Shown: positions 7,612-15,462 of the stretch, piece after piece | How the letters are laid out: each line of letters opens with the position of its first letter | Numbering within the stretch: position 1 is the stretch's first letter | DNA from: Chloroflexota bacterium | Lineage (GTDB): Bacteria > Chloroflexota > Anaerolineae > Anaerolineales > Villigracilaceae | Length of the DNA: 31,365 nt | Direction of reading: 5' to 3' | Assembly: GCA_021796315.1 (NCBI GenBank) | Contig: JAJYOH010000010.1 | Span: forward strand, 1-31,365 | The notes under the pieces: model-generated | What the model was told of the DNA's origin: nothing | Databases searched by the model: none | What the model saw: only the letters and a program-made list of their open reading frames with translations | Position numbers and translations under genes: made by a program

Positions 7612-7645
7612 AAAAAAAAACCGCCATCCATTTTGTGGATGACGG
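7612..7645 (-). terminator. Rho-independent terminator of the SWIM protein gene
   Basis: On the minus strand a 10-bp stem with one mismatch (7645-7636 with 7630-7621) is followed by nine U residues (7620-7612), 21 bases after the stop codon. Confidence 0.88.
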
Positions 7646-7665
7646 TTGGGATATTCAATTGTAAG

Positions 7666-7908
7666 TTAAGCTTCAACAGTGGTCGGGATCATATCCTTGA
7701 GTAATATCTCAAGGGCCATGGTATGCCCACAACGCTGGTGGGTTATGAAAAACTCGCAGTCGCACTGGAATGTTCCGCCCTCAAATTTTACATGGTGATT
7801 ATTATTATCTCCGTGAAAGGTCAGGTCAAATTTGTTGAACTGGAACCGCTCGCGTTCCTCCGCATAGCGTTTTGCCTTTTCTCTCTTGCCGATCATTCCT
7901 GAATCCAT
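7666..7908 (-). CDS. Small SWIM-type zinc-finger protein
   Basis: The 80-residue protein has a basic N-terminus (KREKAKRYAEERER) and a SWIM zinc-binding signature CxC-x8-CxH (Cys49, Cys51, Cys60, His62; CDCEFFITHQRCGH). SWIM fingers mediate DNA or protein binding and are usually part of larger proteins, so a stand-alone form is notable. The ATG is supported by an upstream AAAGGAG 8 bases away. It is a single-gene unit with terminators on both sides. Confidence 0.82.
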   Translation of the reverse strand: MDSGMIGKREKAKRYAEERERFQFNKFDLTFHGDNNNHHVKFEGGTFQCDCEFFITHQRCGHTMALEILLKDMIPTTVEA

Positions 7909-7938
7909 GGTTCAATCTCCTTTCGGATATGAAATAAA

Positions 7939-7966
7939 AAAGGCACGCGAATAGACGCGTACCTTT
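7939..7966 (-). terminator. Hairpin terminator between the MFS exporter and the SWIM gene
   Basis: On the minus strand, 7966-7956 pairs with 7949-7939 (one mismatch), followed by a T-rich run. It lies downstream of the MFS exporter and only about 30 bases before the SWIM start codon. It could therefore also act as an attenuator for that gene. Confidence 0.65.
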
Positions 7967-8103
7967 CCATTTTTTACGGAGCGAACTCCTTGTCAGCCAT
8001 CACATGCATAAGCAGGGTCTCCTTGAAGTTGAGTATAGCCAGATTCAGGAGACGAGTCAACACCCGTTCTGGGGATGTCGGTAAATTGTAGGGAAGCCGC
8101 CCA

Positions 8104-9348
8104 CTAGTCGGCGGGCGAAGCGAGAGCATTTGGTTCGTCACCATTAAAAATAATTAATTGAGGCCATTTGAAGACGATCAGGAGCATCCCCAAAATACAA
8201 CCGATCCCGCCGCTAATGATGGCAAAAGGCGCGCCAAAAATTTGCGCCACCAATCCGGCTTCCATTTCGCCCAGTTGCGGCCCGCCCTGAAAGAAAATCT
8301 GATTGACGCTGGTCATGCGTCCGCGCATCTCGTCCGGTGTTTGCAACTGGCGGATCGTGTTGCGAATGATGGTGCTGACCGAGTCCGCCGCTCCGGTAAT
8401 TGCCAGAGCGCACCATGCCAGGACAAAAGAGGTGGAGAGGCCGAAAACGACAGTTGCCAATCCGAAGACCACCACTGATCCCAAAAACAAAGGGCCCTGC
8501 CGCCGCAATTTATGGACTTGTGAAACGACAACCGCCGCCAGCACAGCCCCAGCCGCTTGTGCCGCCGAAAGCCAGCCGTAAGCCACGACTCCAACATGCA
8601 GGATGTCGCGCGCAATGAAAGGCATCAATGTATTGGCTGACGCGAAGAAAGTGGCAACAAAATCCAACAACATGGTCGAGAGAATGATAGGCTTGCCAAC
8701 GATGAAACGAATCCCGTCCTTGATGGAGGACAAATTCACCCCGCTGACAAGATGATCGATTTTCTGCGGCACTTCGCCGATGAGAACAAGCGCGATAAGC
8801 ACGGCGACGTAGGAAATGGCATTAATATAATAAGCCCCTGCCTGTCCGCTTACCGCGATCACAATACCGCTCAAGGCCGGACCAATTACCGCCCCTGCCT
8901 GAAAGGCAATCGAGTTCAAACTGAAGGCATTCGCCAAATCTTCCTCAGGCACCAGATTCGGAATCAACGCAGCGCGCGCCGGGCCATCGAAAGCAACCAC
9001 GATCGCCTGAAGCGCGGTCAATAAATATATGTACCAAATTGTGACGTGACCGTACTGGGTCAACAGCGCCAGCCCAAGAGCAAGAAGTCCGGCCAGCGAT
9101 TGCGTGATAAAAATGATGGTGCGCCGGTTATACGAATCCGCCACGGCGCCGCTCACCAGCGAAAAAATGATTACCGGCAGGATACGCGCCAGGCCAATGC
9201 CGCCGATGGCAATCGGCTGGTCCGTCAATGTGCGGATGTGCCAAAAGATGGCCCAGATCTGCATTTGGGTTCCGGCAATCGAGATCAATTGTCCAAGCCA
9301 CAGATAGAAGAAGCGACGGTGCTTTAGTGCAGGAGGAACATGAAGCAT
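8104..9348 (-). CDS. MFS transporter of the EntS/MFS_3 exporter type
   Basis: The 414-residue protein is a twelve-helix MFS permease. The N-terminus (RRFFYLWLGQLISIAGTQMQ), the loop SGAVADSYNRRTII and the mid-protein NTIRQLQTPDEMRGRM are characteristic of the MFS_3 / EntS branch of drug and siderophore exporters. The substrate is unknown. A terminator-like hairpin lies between nadE and its start, and another follows it, so it appears to be transcribed alone. Confidence 0.85.
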   Translation of the reverse strand: MLHVPPALKHRRFFYLWLGQLISIAGTQMQIWAIFWHIRTLTDQPIAIGGIGLARILPVIIFSLVSGAVADSYNRRTIIFITQSLAGLLALGLALLTQYGHVTIWYIYLLTALQAIVVAFDGPARAALIPNLVPEEDLANAFSLNSIAFQAGAVIGPALSGIVIAVSGQAGAYYINAISYVAVLIALVLIGEVPQKIDHLVSGVNLSSIKDGIRFIVGKPIILSTMLLDFVATFFASANTLMPFIARDILHVGVVAYGWLSAAQAAGAVLAAVVVSQVHKLRRQGPLFLGSVVVFGLATVVFGLSTSFVLAWCALAITGAADSVSTIIRNTIRQLQTPDEMRGRMTSVNQIFFQGGPQLGEMEAGLVAQIFGAPFAIISGGIGCILGMLLIVFKWPQLIIFNGDEPNALASPAD

Positions 9349-9370
9349 TTCTATGCAATTCCTTTCGAGA

Positions 9371-9402
9371 ACAAAACAGGAGGCGAAACAAAGTCCGCCT
9401 CC
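9371..9402 (-). terminator. Terminator after nadE
   Basis: On the minus strand, GGAGGCG (9402-9396) pairs with CGCCTCC (9385-9379), followed by the T-rich run TGTTTTGT. It lies 30 bases beyond the nadE stop codon. Confidence 0.7.
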
Positions 9403-9432
9403 CGTTCATAGATTACTACCCAATAATTATTA

Positions 9433-10257
9433 CTACGTTCCCCAATCACGGAGATACAGAAAATCATAACCGATCGTGCGATTACTCAGCTTTGCAATCA
9501 GCGGCATCATGCGCTTGAACTGGTTGCGCTGAACGCGTTTGATTATTGTGCGAATAAAGGCTTCCTCGAAACCGGCATCCATGCAATCTTGAATCGTATA
9601 ACGCTTATCAACCAGCAGATAAAGCAACTTATCCACGTGCTCATAAGTAAACCCCAATTCGCCTTCATCGGTCTGGCCTTTCCACAAATCCGCGGAAGGG
9701 GGTTTGTCAATGATCGGCTGCGGAACCTTCAATGCCTGCGCCAGTTGCCGCACCTGGGTTTTATATAAATCGCCAATGGGATTAATGGCCGAAGCCATAT
9801 CGCCCCACAATGTGCTATAGCCGAGCAAAATCTCGGTCTTGTTACTGGTGCCGACCGCCAAACCTTTGAACACTTCAGTACGGTCGTACAAGATGATCAT
9901 GCGCGTGCGCGCCATGATGTTACCTCTGCGCGCCTTTGACATGTTCGGATCGGATTTAATTAATGGATCGACCATTTCAGTAATGTCAATCGTCTCGCTC
10001 TGGACCTTGAACTGGTCGATCACCAATTGGGCATGTTCAAGCGAATCAGGCGACGATGAACTATAAGGCAGACGCAACGCCATGACATTTTCAGCGCCCA
10101 AAGCCTCGACAGCCAGCGCGCACGAGACGGCTGAATCCAACCCGCCGGAAAGATTGACCACGGCGTGCGTGAAACCGACACGATGGATTTCGCTCTTGAT
10201 GAAACCAGTCAGGATTTTGCGGGCAAGGTCGGTGTTGATCTTCAATTCGATTTTCAT
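9433..10257 (-). CDS. nadE: NAD+ synthetase, synthetase domain
   Basis: The 274-residue protein is an ATP-pyrophosphatase-type NAD synthetase. It has the P-loop SGGLDS (residues 37-42), the segment GTSNKTEILLGYSTLWGD, and KPPSADLWKGQTDEGELG, which closes over the substrate. It amidates deamido-NAD to NAD+ through an adenylate intermediate. The length corresponds to the ammonia-dependent form. The gene directly upstream (15-base gap) encodes a nitrilase-type glutaminase that supplies ammonia in the fused glutamine-dependent enzymes. The two genes probably encode a two-subunit glutamine-dependent NAD synthetase. Confidence 0.93.
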   Translation of the reverse strand: MKIELKINTDLARKILTGFIKSEIHRVGFTHAVVNLSGGLDSAVSCALAVEALGAENVMALRLPYSSSSPDSLEHAQLVIDQFKVQSETIDITEMVDPLIKSDPNMSKARRGNIMARTRMIILYDRTEVFKGLAVGTSNKTEILLGYSTLWGDMASAINPIGDLYKTQVRQLAQALKVPQPIIDKPPSADLWKGQTDEGELGFTYEHVDKLLYLLVDKRYTIQDCMDAGFEEAFIRTIIKRVQRNQFKRMMPLIAKLSNRTIGYDFLYLRDWGT

Positions 10258-10272
10258 GCAAGACTCAAACCA

Positions 10273-11124
10273 CTATTGTTTTGAAAGGATGCGTTCAAGT
10301 TCTTTTTGAACAAGGTCAGTCCGTTCATCGCGCAAGAGCGGTAAACGCGAACGCGTCCTGCGGATTTTATTCAGGTCAAGGGTTGCCATTGTAAGCGCTT
10401 CTTCAAAGTACGGACCATGCGCCATCAATTCACCATTGGTTCCATAAACCGTCGCCCCGCCCCAAAAGTTGAGGCCGTCTTCAAACCCAATGCGGTTGCT
10501 GTGCACCACAAAACTGGTGAAGGCATTCGAGTACGATTGATTGACATTCTCCACCCAATACGCGGATTCAAGTTTATCGTATTCGTTGAGTCCGCGGCCG
10601 GGCGATGCGGACGAAAAAAGAAATATATCCGCTCCATCCAGCCAAAGCAGGTACGGCGTTGAAACATGCCAGAAATCTTCGCAGATCAACATCCCGACGC
10701 GGCCAAAGCGCGTATCAAAAGCACGCACAGAATCTCCGCGCGCGAAGAAGCGGCCTTCGTCGAAGAGCGAATAAGTCGGCAGGTAGATTTTCCGATGAAC
10801 GTGGAGTACGCGTCCAGCGGAGAGGTAGGCGGAGGCAATGTAAAAGCGGTGACGAGAGTCCTCGTCCACGAAACCCACTACCAGGTCCAGATCATGACTC
10901 GCTTTGAGAAGCGGCCCGAAAATGGGGTCATCGTCCACAGGTTTACACGCGACGCTGGCAACGATATCCTGCAAGGCATATCCGGTTAGTGAAAGTTCGG
11001 GGAACACGATTAAGTCAGCTTTCTGGGCCTTGGCTTGCTTGATAAAGTCCAGATGCTTATCGAGATTGGCTTTTACATCCCCAAGGTTGGTTGCAATTTG
11101 GGCAAGGGCAAGAGTGAGTTGCAT
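10273..11124 (-). CDS. Nitrilase-family glutaminase subunit of NAD synthetase
   Basis: The 283-residue protein has the carbon-nitrogen hydrolase fold with the catalytic triad Glu43 (FPELSLTGY), Lys112 (HRKIYLPTYSLFDE) and Cys148 (LICEDFW). These contexts match the amidase domain of glutamine-dependent NAD synthetases rather than general nitrilases. An in-frame extension back to 11427 is rejected: it would read through the tRNA-Ser region and a terminator, while MQLTLALAQI is the normal family start. A TGGTAAGAT extended -10-like box ends 7 bases before this ATG. nadE follows after 15 bases. Confidence 0.88.
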   Translation of the reverse strand: MQLTLALAQIATNLGDVKANLDKHLDFIKQAKAQKADLIVFPELSLTGYALQDIVASVACKPVDDDPIFGPLLKASHDLDLVVGFVDEDSRHRFYIASAYLSAGRVLHVHRKIYLPTYSLFDEGRFFARGDSVRAFDTRFGRVGMLICEDFWHVSTPYLLWLDGADIFLFSSASPGRGLNEYDKLESAYWVENVNQSYSNAFTSFVVHSNRIGFEDGLNFWGGATVYGTNGELMAHGPYFEEALTMATLDLNKIRRTRSRLPLLRDERTDLVQKELERILSKQ

Positions 11125-11154
11125 CGAACGAATCTTACCACGCTTGTTTGAAAT

Positions 11155-11187
11155 AAAAAAAGACCCGAAGGGGTTATCCATCGGGTC
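11155..11187 (-). terminator. Terminator at the distal end of the tRNA-Ser repeat array
   Basis: On the minus strand, GACCCGA (11187-11181) pairs with TCGGGTC (11168-11162), followed by seven U residues. It insulates the NAD synthetase operon from read-through of tRNA-Ser. Confidence 0.75.
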
Positions 11188-11190
11188 CGG

Positions 11191-11360
11191 CTGGCGGAGA
11201 GATGGATTCGAATACCATCCCCTAAATGGGGGCGCATGGGGGAAACAAAAACGCGTCTTTTGCAGACGCGTTTCCAGCGGAGAGAGAGGGATTCGAATAC
11301 CATCCCCTAAATGGGGGCGCACGGGGGAAACAAAAACGCGTCTTTTGCAGACGCGTTTCC
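11191..11360 (-). repeat. Two tandem 85-bp units carrying the 3' end of tRNA-Ser plus a terminator hairpin
   Basis: Relative to the intact tRNA gene, the sequence ATTCGAA recurs at 11376, 11291 and 11206, exactly 85 bases apart. Each extra unit contains the 3' acceptor strand and part of the T arm of tRNA-Ser. The nearer copy (11278-11297) matches the tRNA over 20 bases. A fixed segment with CCCCTAAATGGGGG and the hairpin AAACGCGTCT...AGACGCGTTT (11249-11273 and 11334-11358) follows. The units are nearly identical, so the duplication is recent or maintained. They cannot form a full tRNA. Confidence 0.85.
11329..11358 (-). terminator. Terminator of tRNA-Ser(CGA)
   Basis: On the minus strand, AAACGCGTCT (11358-11349) pairs with AGACGCGTTT (11343-11334), followed by a T-rich tail. 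It begins 4 bases after the tRNA 3' end. An identical hairpin occurs in the next repeat unit at 11249-11273. Confidence 0.85.
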
Positions 11361-11362
11361 AG

Positions 11363-11449
11363 CGGAGAGAGAGGGATTCGAACCCTCGGTGGACCGGAGC
11401 CCACAACAGTTTTCGAGACTGTCCCATTCAACCGCTCTGGCATCTCTCC
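11363..11449 (-). tRNA. tRNA-Ser (anticodon CGA)
   Basis: The 87-base minus-strand sequence has the acceptor pair GGAGAGA/TCTCTCC with discriminator G. The anticodon stem-loop is ACAGT-CTCGAAA-ACTGT, the variable arm is long as in class II tRNAs, and the T loop is GGTTCGAATCC. The long variable arm and the CGA anticodon identify serine. CCA is not encoded. Confidence 0.95.
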
Positions 11450-11471
11450 ATGTAGCGCGCCGAATTATATC

Positions 11472-12863
11472 TTAAATTTCCACGCTCGAATGCATCTCAG
11501 GGTAATACACTTCGCGGATACCTTGATCTTTGAGTTTGCCCATCAAAGTGGCAGCGGGTTGTTGCTCGCCGTGAACCAGGAAAACCTTTTTCACCTGACT
11601 CTTAACCGACACAGCATATTGCGCAAGCAGATTCTGTCCCGCATGTCCTGAAAGCCCGCCGATCGTTTCGACGCGCGCTTTGACATCGTACGGCTCGCCG
11701 AATATCCGAACCTGTTTCTCGCGGTCGGCCAAGCGACGTCCCAATGTATAAGGCGCCGTCCAGCCGACGATCAAAATGGTGTTATTAGGATTGCCGATAT
11801 TATTGCGTAAATGATGCAAGACACGTCCCGCCTCAGCCATGCCTGAAGCGGAAATAATAATCATTGGGTCTTTACGCTCGTTCAGCGCCTTCGATTCATC
11901 CACCGAATGGATGTAGGTCAACTGCTTGAAATCCAGGGCCGGATGCTTTTCCTTCCTGATAAATTCACGCGTTTCCTCGTCGAGACATTCAGGATGAGCG
12001 CGAAAAACATCAGAAGCATGGACGGCTAAAGGGCTGTCCACATAAACAGGCACAGGGCGGACTCCATCACTCATCATTTCATTCAAATAAAAGACCAGCT
12101 CCTGCGTACGGCCAACCGCAAAAGCGGGAACGATGACCTTCCCGCTGCGCTCGATTGTCTCGGAAACCACCTGTCGAAATTCTTCAAAGGCCAAACGCGG
12201 ATCTTCGTGCGATTTATCGCCGTAGGTGGATTCCATTAACAAATAATCAGCCGCCTGCGGCATGATCGGATCGCGCAAAAGCGGGAGTCGCATTCGGCCA
12301 ATATCTCCCGAAAACCAAAAGCGGAATTTGCGGCCTTTTTCCTCGATGTCGAGTGAGATGGCTGCCGAGCCAAGAATATGACCTGCCTCCCAAAAACGGG
12401 CAACCACACCGGGGACCGGCTCAAACGATTGGTCGTAATCCATTCCCTGAAAATGTTCAGTCACATGTTCAGCATCGGCCATGGTGTAAAGCGGCTCAAC
12501 TTTTTTCCCACCATGACGCGACTCTTTTTTGTTGACGAATGCCGCGTCCGATTCCTGAATGTGGCCTGAATCGCGCAGCATCACATCTGCCAGGTCGGCC
12601 GTGGCGTGCGTTGCATAGATCGTGCCCTCGTAGCCGTTCTTGACCAAATGCGGCAGGTTACCGCTATGATCAATGTGAGCGTGTGAAAGAATAACAGCGT
12701 CGATCCTGCGCGGGTCGAAAGGAAAGTTGCGGTTTCTTAAATAAGTCTCTTCGCGGTGCCCCTGATACAGCCCGCAATCCAGCAAAAGTTTTTTGCCGTT
12801 GATCTCCAGCAAATGCTGTGAACCGGTTACCGTTTGCGCTGCGCCGTCAAAAGTAAGCTTCAT
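11472..12863 (-). CDS. Beta-CASP metallo-beta-lactamase-fold ribonuclease (CPSF73/YsiA-like)
   Basis: The 463-residue protein begins GAAQTVTGSQHLLE. It carries the zinc motif HAHIDHSG (His61, His63, Asp65, His66), a distal GHILGSAAI, the beta-CASP insertion with FAVGRTQELV, and IISASGMAEAGRVLHHL. It ends in an RMMBL domain with GGLSGHAGQ and VHGE. Such proteins are RNA endo/exonucleases related to mRNA 3' processing factors. The ATG is preceded by AGGAGG 5 bases upstream, and the rnd stop codon is 2 bases before it. This makes an RNA-degradation operon with ribonuclease D. Confidence 0.93.
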   Translation of the reverse strand: MKLTFDGAAQTVTGSQHLLEINGKKLLLDCGLYQGHREETYLRNRNFPFDPRRIDAVILSHAHIDHSGNLPHLVKNGYEGTIYATHATADLADVMLRDSGHIQESDAAFVNKKESRHGGKKVEPLYTMADAEHVTEHFQGMDYDQSFEPVPGVVARFWEAGHILGSAAISLDIEEKGRKFRFWFSGDIGRMRLPLLRDPIMPQAADYLLMESTYGDKSHEDPRLAFEEFRQVVSETIERSGKVIVPAFAVGRTQELVFYLNEMMSDGVRPVPVYVDSPLAVHASDVFRAHPECLDEETREFIRKEKHPALDFKQLTYIHSVDESKALNERKDPMIIISASGMAEAGRVLHHLRNNIGNPNNTILIVGWTAPYTLGRRLADREKQVRIFGEPYDVKARVETIGGLSGHAGQNLLAQYAVSVKSQVKKVFLVHGEQQPAATLMGKLKDQGIREVYYPEMHSSVEI

Positions 12864-12864
12864 T

Positions 12865-13986
12865 TCAGCCTCCTAACACGTGTAAAATTTGCGACCCAAA
12901 TTTTTCCAGACGCCAGGGAGAATTTTTCATAATCAAATTCAAATCTGCCGGGCCGCGTTCAGCCAGGGCCAGCAAAAGAGGCCTGGGCAGGACGACATCT
13001 GACTCAACATCCATCTCATCCGCGACCTTTTTGCGCCAGGCTTTTAACTTATCGAGACGTTTCAAATACGTTTCATTCGGACGGCGAATCAGCTCCCGTT
13101 TTACAGGCGGATTCTCCTCCCCGCGCCTGACCGCTTCGAGCACGGACTTACCCCAATAATCCACCTGCTTCGTCGTGAGTCCGATCTCGGCCAGTTCATC
13201 CAGCGTCGATGGTTTGGCCCGTGCAATTGCGATCAATTTATCGTCAACCACCACCTTGAACGGCGGACGATCAAGCCGCTCGGCGAGACGTTCACGCAAA
13301 AGAACCAGTTCCTTTAAGACCGTCAAATCCTGCGGCGTCATGTCGCGCCGTGAACTAAAGCGCGCCCAATAAGGTTCATCGTTTTGCTGTTTGGAGGAAC
13401 CATTCGGGAAACAAGCCATGAAAAAATCTTCCTGAGCCAGCGGCCACAATCCCTTTTCTTCAAGGTCGGCCTTCAGGAGATTCCGCAGCGGGATAAGAAA
13501 ATGTGTATCGAGGCGGGCATAAAGCACAAGGTCCCGCGAGAGCGGACGCACGCCCCAATCCGCTTTCTGGAATCGCTTGTTCACTTTTACTGAAAATTTT
13601 TCATCCAGTAAACGGTCAAGTCCCGCCTGCCTGCGTCCGAGAATACGCCCGGCTTGCATGGTGTCAAAAAGATTGGCGAAAGTAAAACCATAGTCACGCC
13701 GCAAACAAATGATGTCATATTCCGCGGCATGAAAAATTTTTTCGATCTTTGGGTCTGAAAAGATCGGCTCGAGCGGGCTAAGGTCTTCGAGCGCAAGCGG
13801 GTCGACAATATAATCGCTTTCGAAAGTGGAAAATTGAATCAGGCAAACATGCTCACGATAGGCATGCAAACTATTTGACTCTGTATCGACCGCGACGTGT
13901 GGATGTCGGCTTAATTCATCGACAAGCTTCGATAACTGGCTGGTTGATTGAATGAGAACAGGCGGGGCTAGCGCTTCCAAAACCAT
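12865..13986 (-). CDS. rnd: Ribonuclease D with HRDC domain
   Basis: The 373-residue protein has a DEDDy 3'-5' exonuclease domain. Exo I is VDTESNSLHAYR (the DxE pair), Exo II lies around FHAAEYDI, and Exo III is YARLDTHFL. An HRDC-like helical region follows (RLAERLDRPPFKVVVDDKLIAIA, about 230-300), plus a second helical segment. RNase D trims the 3' ends of tRNAs and other small RNAs. It sits between a GNAT gene (8-base gap) and the beta-CASP nuclease (1-base gap), so the three are likely one transcript. Confidence 0.93.
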   Translation of the reverse strand: MVLEALAPPVLIQSTSQLSKLVDELSRHPHVAVDTESNSLHAYREHVCLIQFSTFESDYIVDPLALEDLSPLEPIFSDPKIEKIFHAAEYDIICLRRDYGFTFANLFDTMQAGRILGRRQAGLDRLLDEKFSVKVNKRFQKADWGVRPLSRDLVLYARLDTHFLIPLRNLLKADLEEKGLWPLAQEDFFMACFPNGSSKQQNDEPYWARFSSRRDMTPQDLTVLKELVLLRERLAERLDRPPFKVVVDDKLIAIARAKPSTLDELAEIGLTTKQVDYWGKSVLEAVRRGEENPPVKRELIRRPNETYLKRLDKLKAWRKKVADEMDVESDVVLPRPLLLALAERGPADLNLIMKNSPWRLEKFGSQILHVLGG

Positions 13987-13994
13987 GAGTGTGA

Positions 13995-14432
13995 TTATAT
14001 CTCCCGTTCTTTTTCCATGATGAGCGCGGCTTCCCCATCATTGTAATAGGCCTGCCAGACGTCCGTCCGGTGATAGCCTTCCTGTTCGTAAAGACTGATG
14101 GCCCCATTATTGGATGCGCGCACAGAGAGTCGCACACGCGATGTTTTGAGCTGCGCTTCACAGGCCCGCAAAAGTTGACGACCGATGCCTTTGTGCTGGT
14201 ACTCAGGCAGGACACCGATGGTCGCGATCCATGAGAATCCCTGTGACGGATGCGGGTCGCCCGCAACGAAGCCGATCATTTGACCATCATCAACGGCCTT
14301 CAATCGAATCACATCTGAATATGTCAGAACGGCCAGCAAGTCAAGAAAAGGCCAGGCATCCTTATCAAAACAAGCATGTTCCAATTTATTGAGCGCGCCG
14401 ATATCAAGAAATGAAGCGGGAAGAATTTCCAT
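13995..14432 (-). CDS. GNAT-family N-acetyltransferase (RimI-like)
   Basis: From the ATG at 14432 the product is 145 residues. It contains the acetyl-CoA-binding loop VLPEYQHKGIGRQLL and the terminal ASNNGAISLYEQEGYHRTDV, both typical of GNAT and RimI-like enzymes. A longer frame reaching 14522 is rejected because it would include the terminator hairpin of the stomatin gene and has no family-like sequence. A TATAAT sits 4 bases before the chosen ATG, so the promoter is close but the exact transcription start is uncertain. The substrate is unknown; co-transcription with RNA nucleases is an inference from spacing. Confidence 0.85.
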   Translation of the reverse strand: MEILPASFLDIGALNKLEHACFDKDAWPFLDLLAVLTYSDVIRLKAVDDGQMIGFVAGDPHPSQGFSWIATIGVLPEYQHKGIGRQLLRACEAQLKTSRVRLSVRASNNGAISLYEQEGYHRTDVWQAYYNDGEAALIMEKEREI

Positions 14433-14481
14433 AAAAATTATAAGTTCGTTGAAATCAAGCTGATTGTACCAAACGATGGAA

Positions 14482-14523
14482 TTAAAAAATGGAAAGCGGA
14501 GCTGCTTTCTTCCGCTTTCCATT
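14482..14523 (-). terminator. Terminator of the NfeD-stomatin operon
   Basis: On the minus strand, AATGGAAAGCGGA (14523-14511) pairs with TCCGCTTTCCATT (14500-14488), followed by TTTT. It lies 20 bases after the stomatin stop codon. Confidence 0.88.
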
Positions 14524-14543
14524 CGACGATCATTGTTTATGTG

Positions 14544-15443
14544 CTATTTTTTTGTGCCTACGATCTTCTCTACCATGCTCGTAAATTCGAGCGGGAAAAT
14601 GTATTTCGTGGCAGCGCCATTGCCAAGAGACTTAAGCGTATCAAAATACTGGAGAGTCATCGTGTTCTGGTCAATCAATTTGGCGGCGTTGAAGATGTTG
14701 GTCAGCGCGTCTGCGTAACCTTGTGCGCGCAAAGCCTGGGCCTGGCGTTCACCTTCAGCGGCCAAAATGGCAGATTGCTTCTGGCCTTCGGCTCGCAAAA
14801 TGGCGGACTGCTTTTCGCCTTCAGCTACGTTGATGGCCGCTTCGCGCGTACCCGTCGACTCGGTCACGACCGCGCGGCGGATGCGCTCTGCCGTCATCTG
14901 GCGATTCATTGCTTCCTGAACATCCTTTGGAGGAATAATCTCGCGGATCTCAACGTTGGTGACTTTCACACCCCAGCGTTCCGTGATCTCATCGAGACGG
15001 GTGCGAAGCATGGTATTGATGTGTTCGCGCTCGGAAAGCACGTCGTCCAGTGGAATTCCGCCGATGACCGCACGCAAAGTTGTGGCGGCGATACCAGCCG
15101 CGGACAACTCAAAGTTCTGAACAGCCAGCACTGACTGTCCCGGATCGAGCACCTTGTAATACCACAGGAAGTCAATCGAGATGGGTGCGTTATCCTTGGT
15201 GATGGAAACCTGATGCGGCACTTCTCGGATCTGCTCGCGCAGGTCGACCATTTTCGGAACATCGACAAAGGGGATCAATAAAACAATGCCGGGACCCTTG
15301 GGGGTGGGCAATACACGTCCCAGTCGGAAGACCACCAGGCGCTGATATTCGGGCACGATGCGAACTGCATTGGCTAAAAAGATTATCGCCACTACCACCA
15401 CCGCGCCGATCAAACAAAATGTAGATGTAATCGCTGCGTTCAT
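14544..15443 (-). CDS. Stomatin/slipin-type SPFH membrane protein
   Basis: The 299-residue protein has one N-terminal membrane segment (about 8-28) and an SPFH domain (RIVPEYQRLVVFRLGRVLPTPKGPG, IREVPHQVSITKDNAPISID). A long Ala/Glu/Gln-rich coiled coil follows (about 190-245, EGEKQSAILRAEGQKQSAILAAEGERQ). This is the bacterial slipin layout. Such proteins form membrane-attached oligomers. The NfeD gene directly upstream (19-base gap) is its classical partner, and the two act together in membrane microdomains. Confidence 0.93.
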   Translation of the reverse strand: MNAAITSTFCLIGAVVVVAIIFLANAVRIVPEYQRLVVFRLGRVLPTPKGPGIVLLIPFVDVPKMVDLREQIREVPHQVSITKDNAPISIDFLWYYKVLDPGQSVLAVQNFELSAAGIAATTLRAVIGGIPLDDVLSEREHINTMLRTRLDEITERWGVKVTNVEIREIIPPKDVQEAMNRQMTAERIRRAVVTESTGTREAAINVAEGEKQSAILRAEGQKQSAILAAEGERQAQALRAQGYADALTNIFNAAKLIDQNTMTLQYFDTLKSLGNGAATKYIFPLEFTSMVEKIVGTKK

Positions 15444-15462
15444 TCAATGTCTCCTTTTGAAA

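Noticed and set aside
11191..11360. CRISPR array
   Set aside because: There are only two long near-identical units explained by the tRNA 3' end and a terminator, with no distinct spacers and no cas genes.
11125..11427. In-frame N-terminal extension of the NAD synthetase glutaminase up to 11427
   Set aside because: It would translate the tRNA-Ser gene, the repeat array and two terminators. The family start sequence MQLTLALAQI is at 11124.
11191..11449. Integrated genomic island at tRNA-Ser
   Set aside because: The repeats are only 85 bases apart, with no integrase or cargo between them.
11226..11651. Plus-strand ORFs across the tRNA-Ser region
   Set aside because: They read repeats, the antisense of the tRNA and the antisense of the beta-CASP nuclease gene. 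Their apparent repetition comes from the 85-bp units.
14433..14522. Longer GNAT protein starting at 14522
   Set aside because: The extra residues include the stomatin terminator hairpin and show no family resemblance. MEILPASFLDI at 14432 is a normal start.
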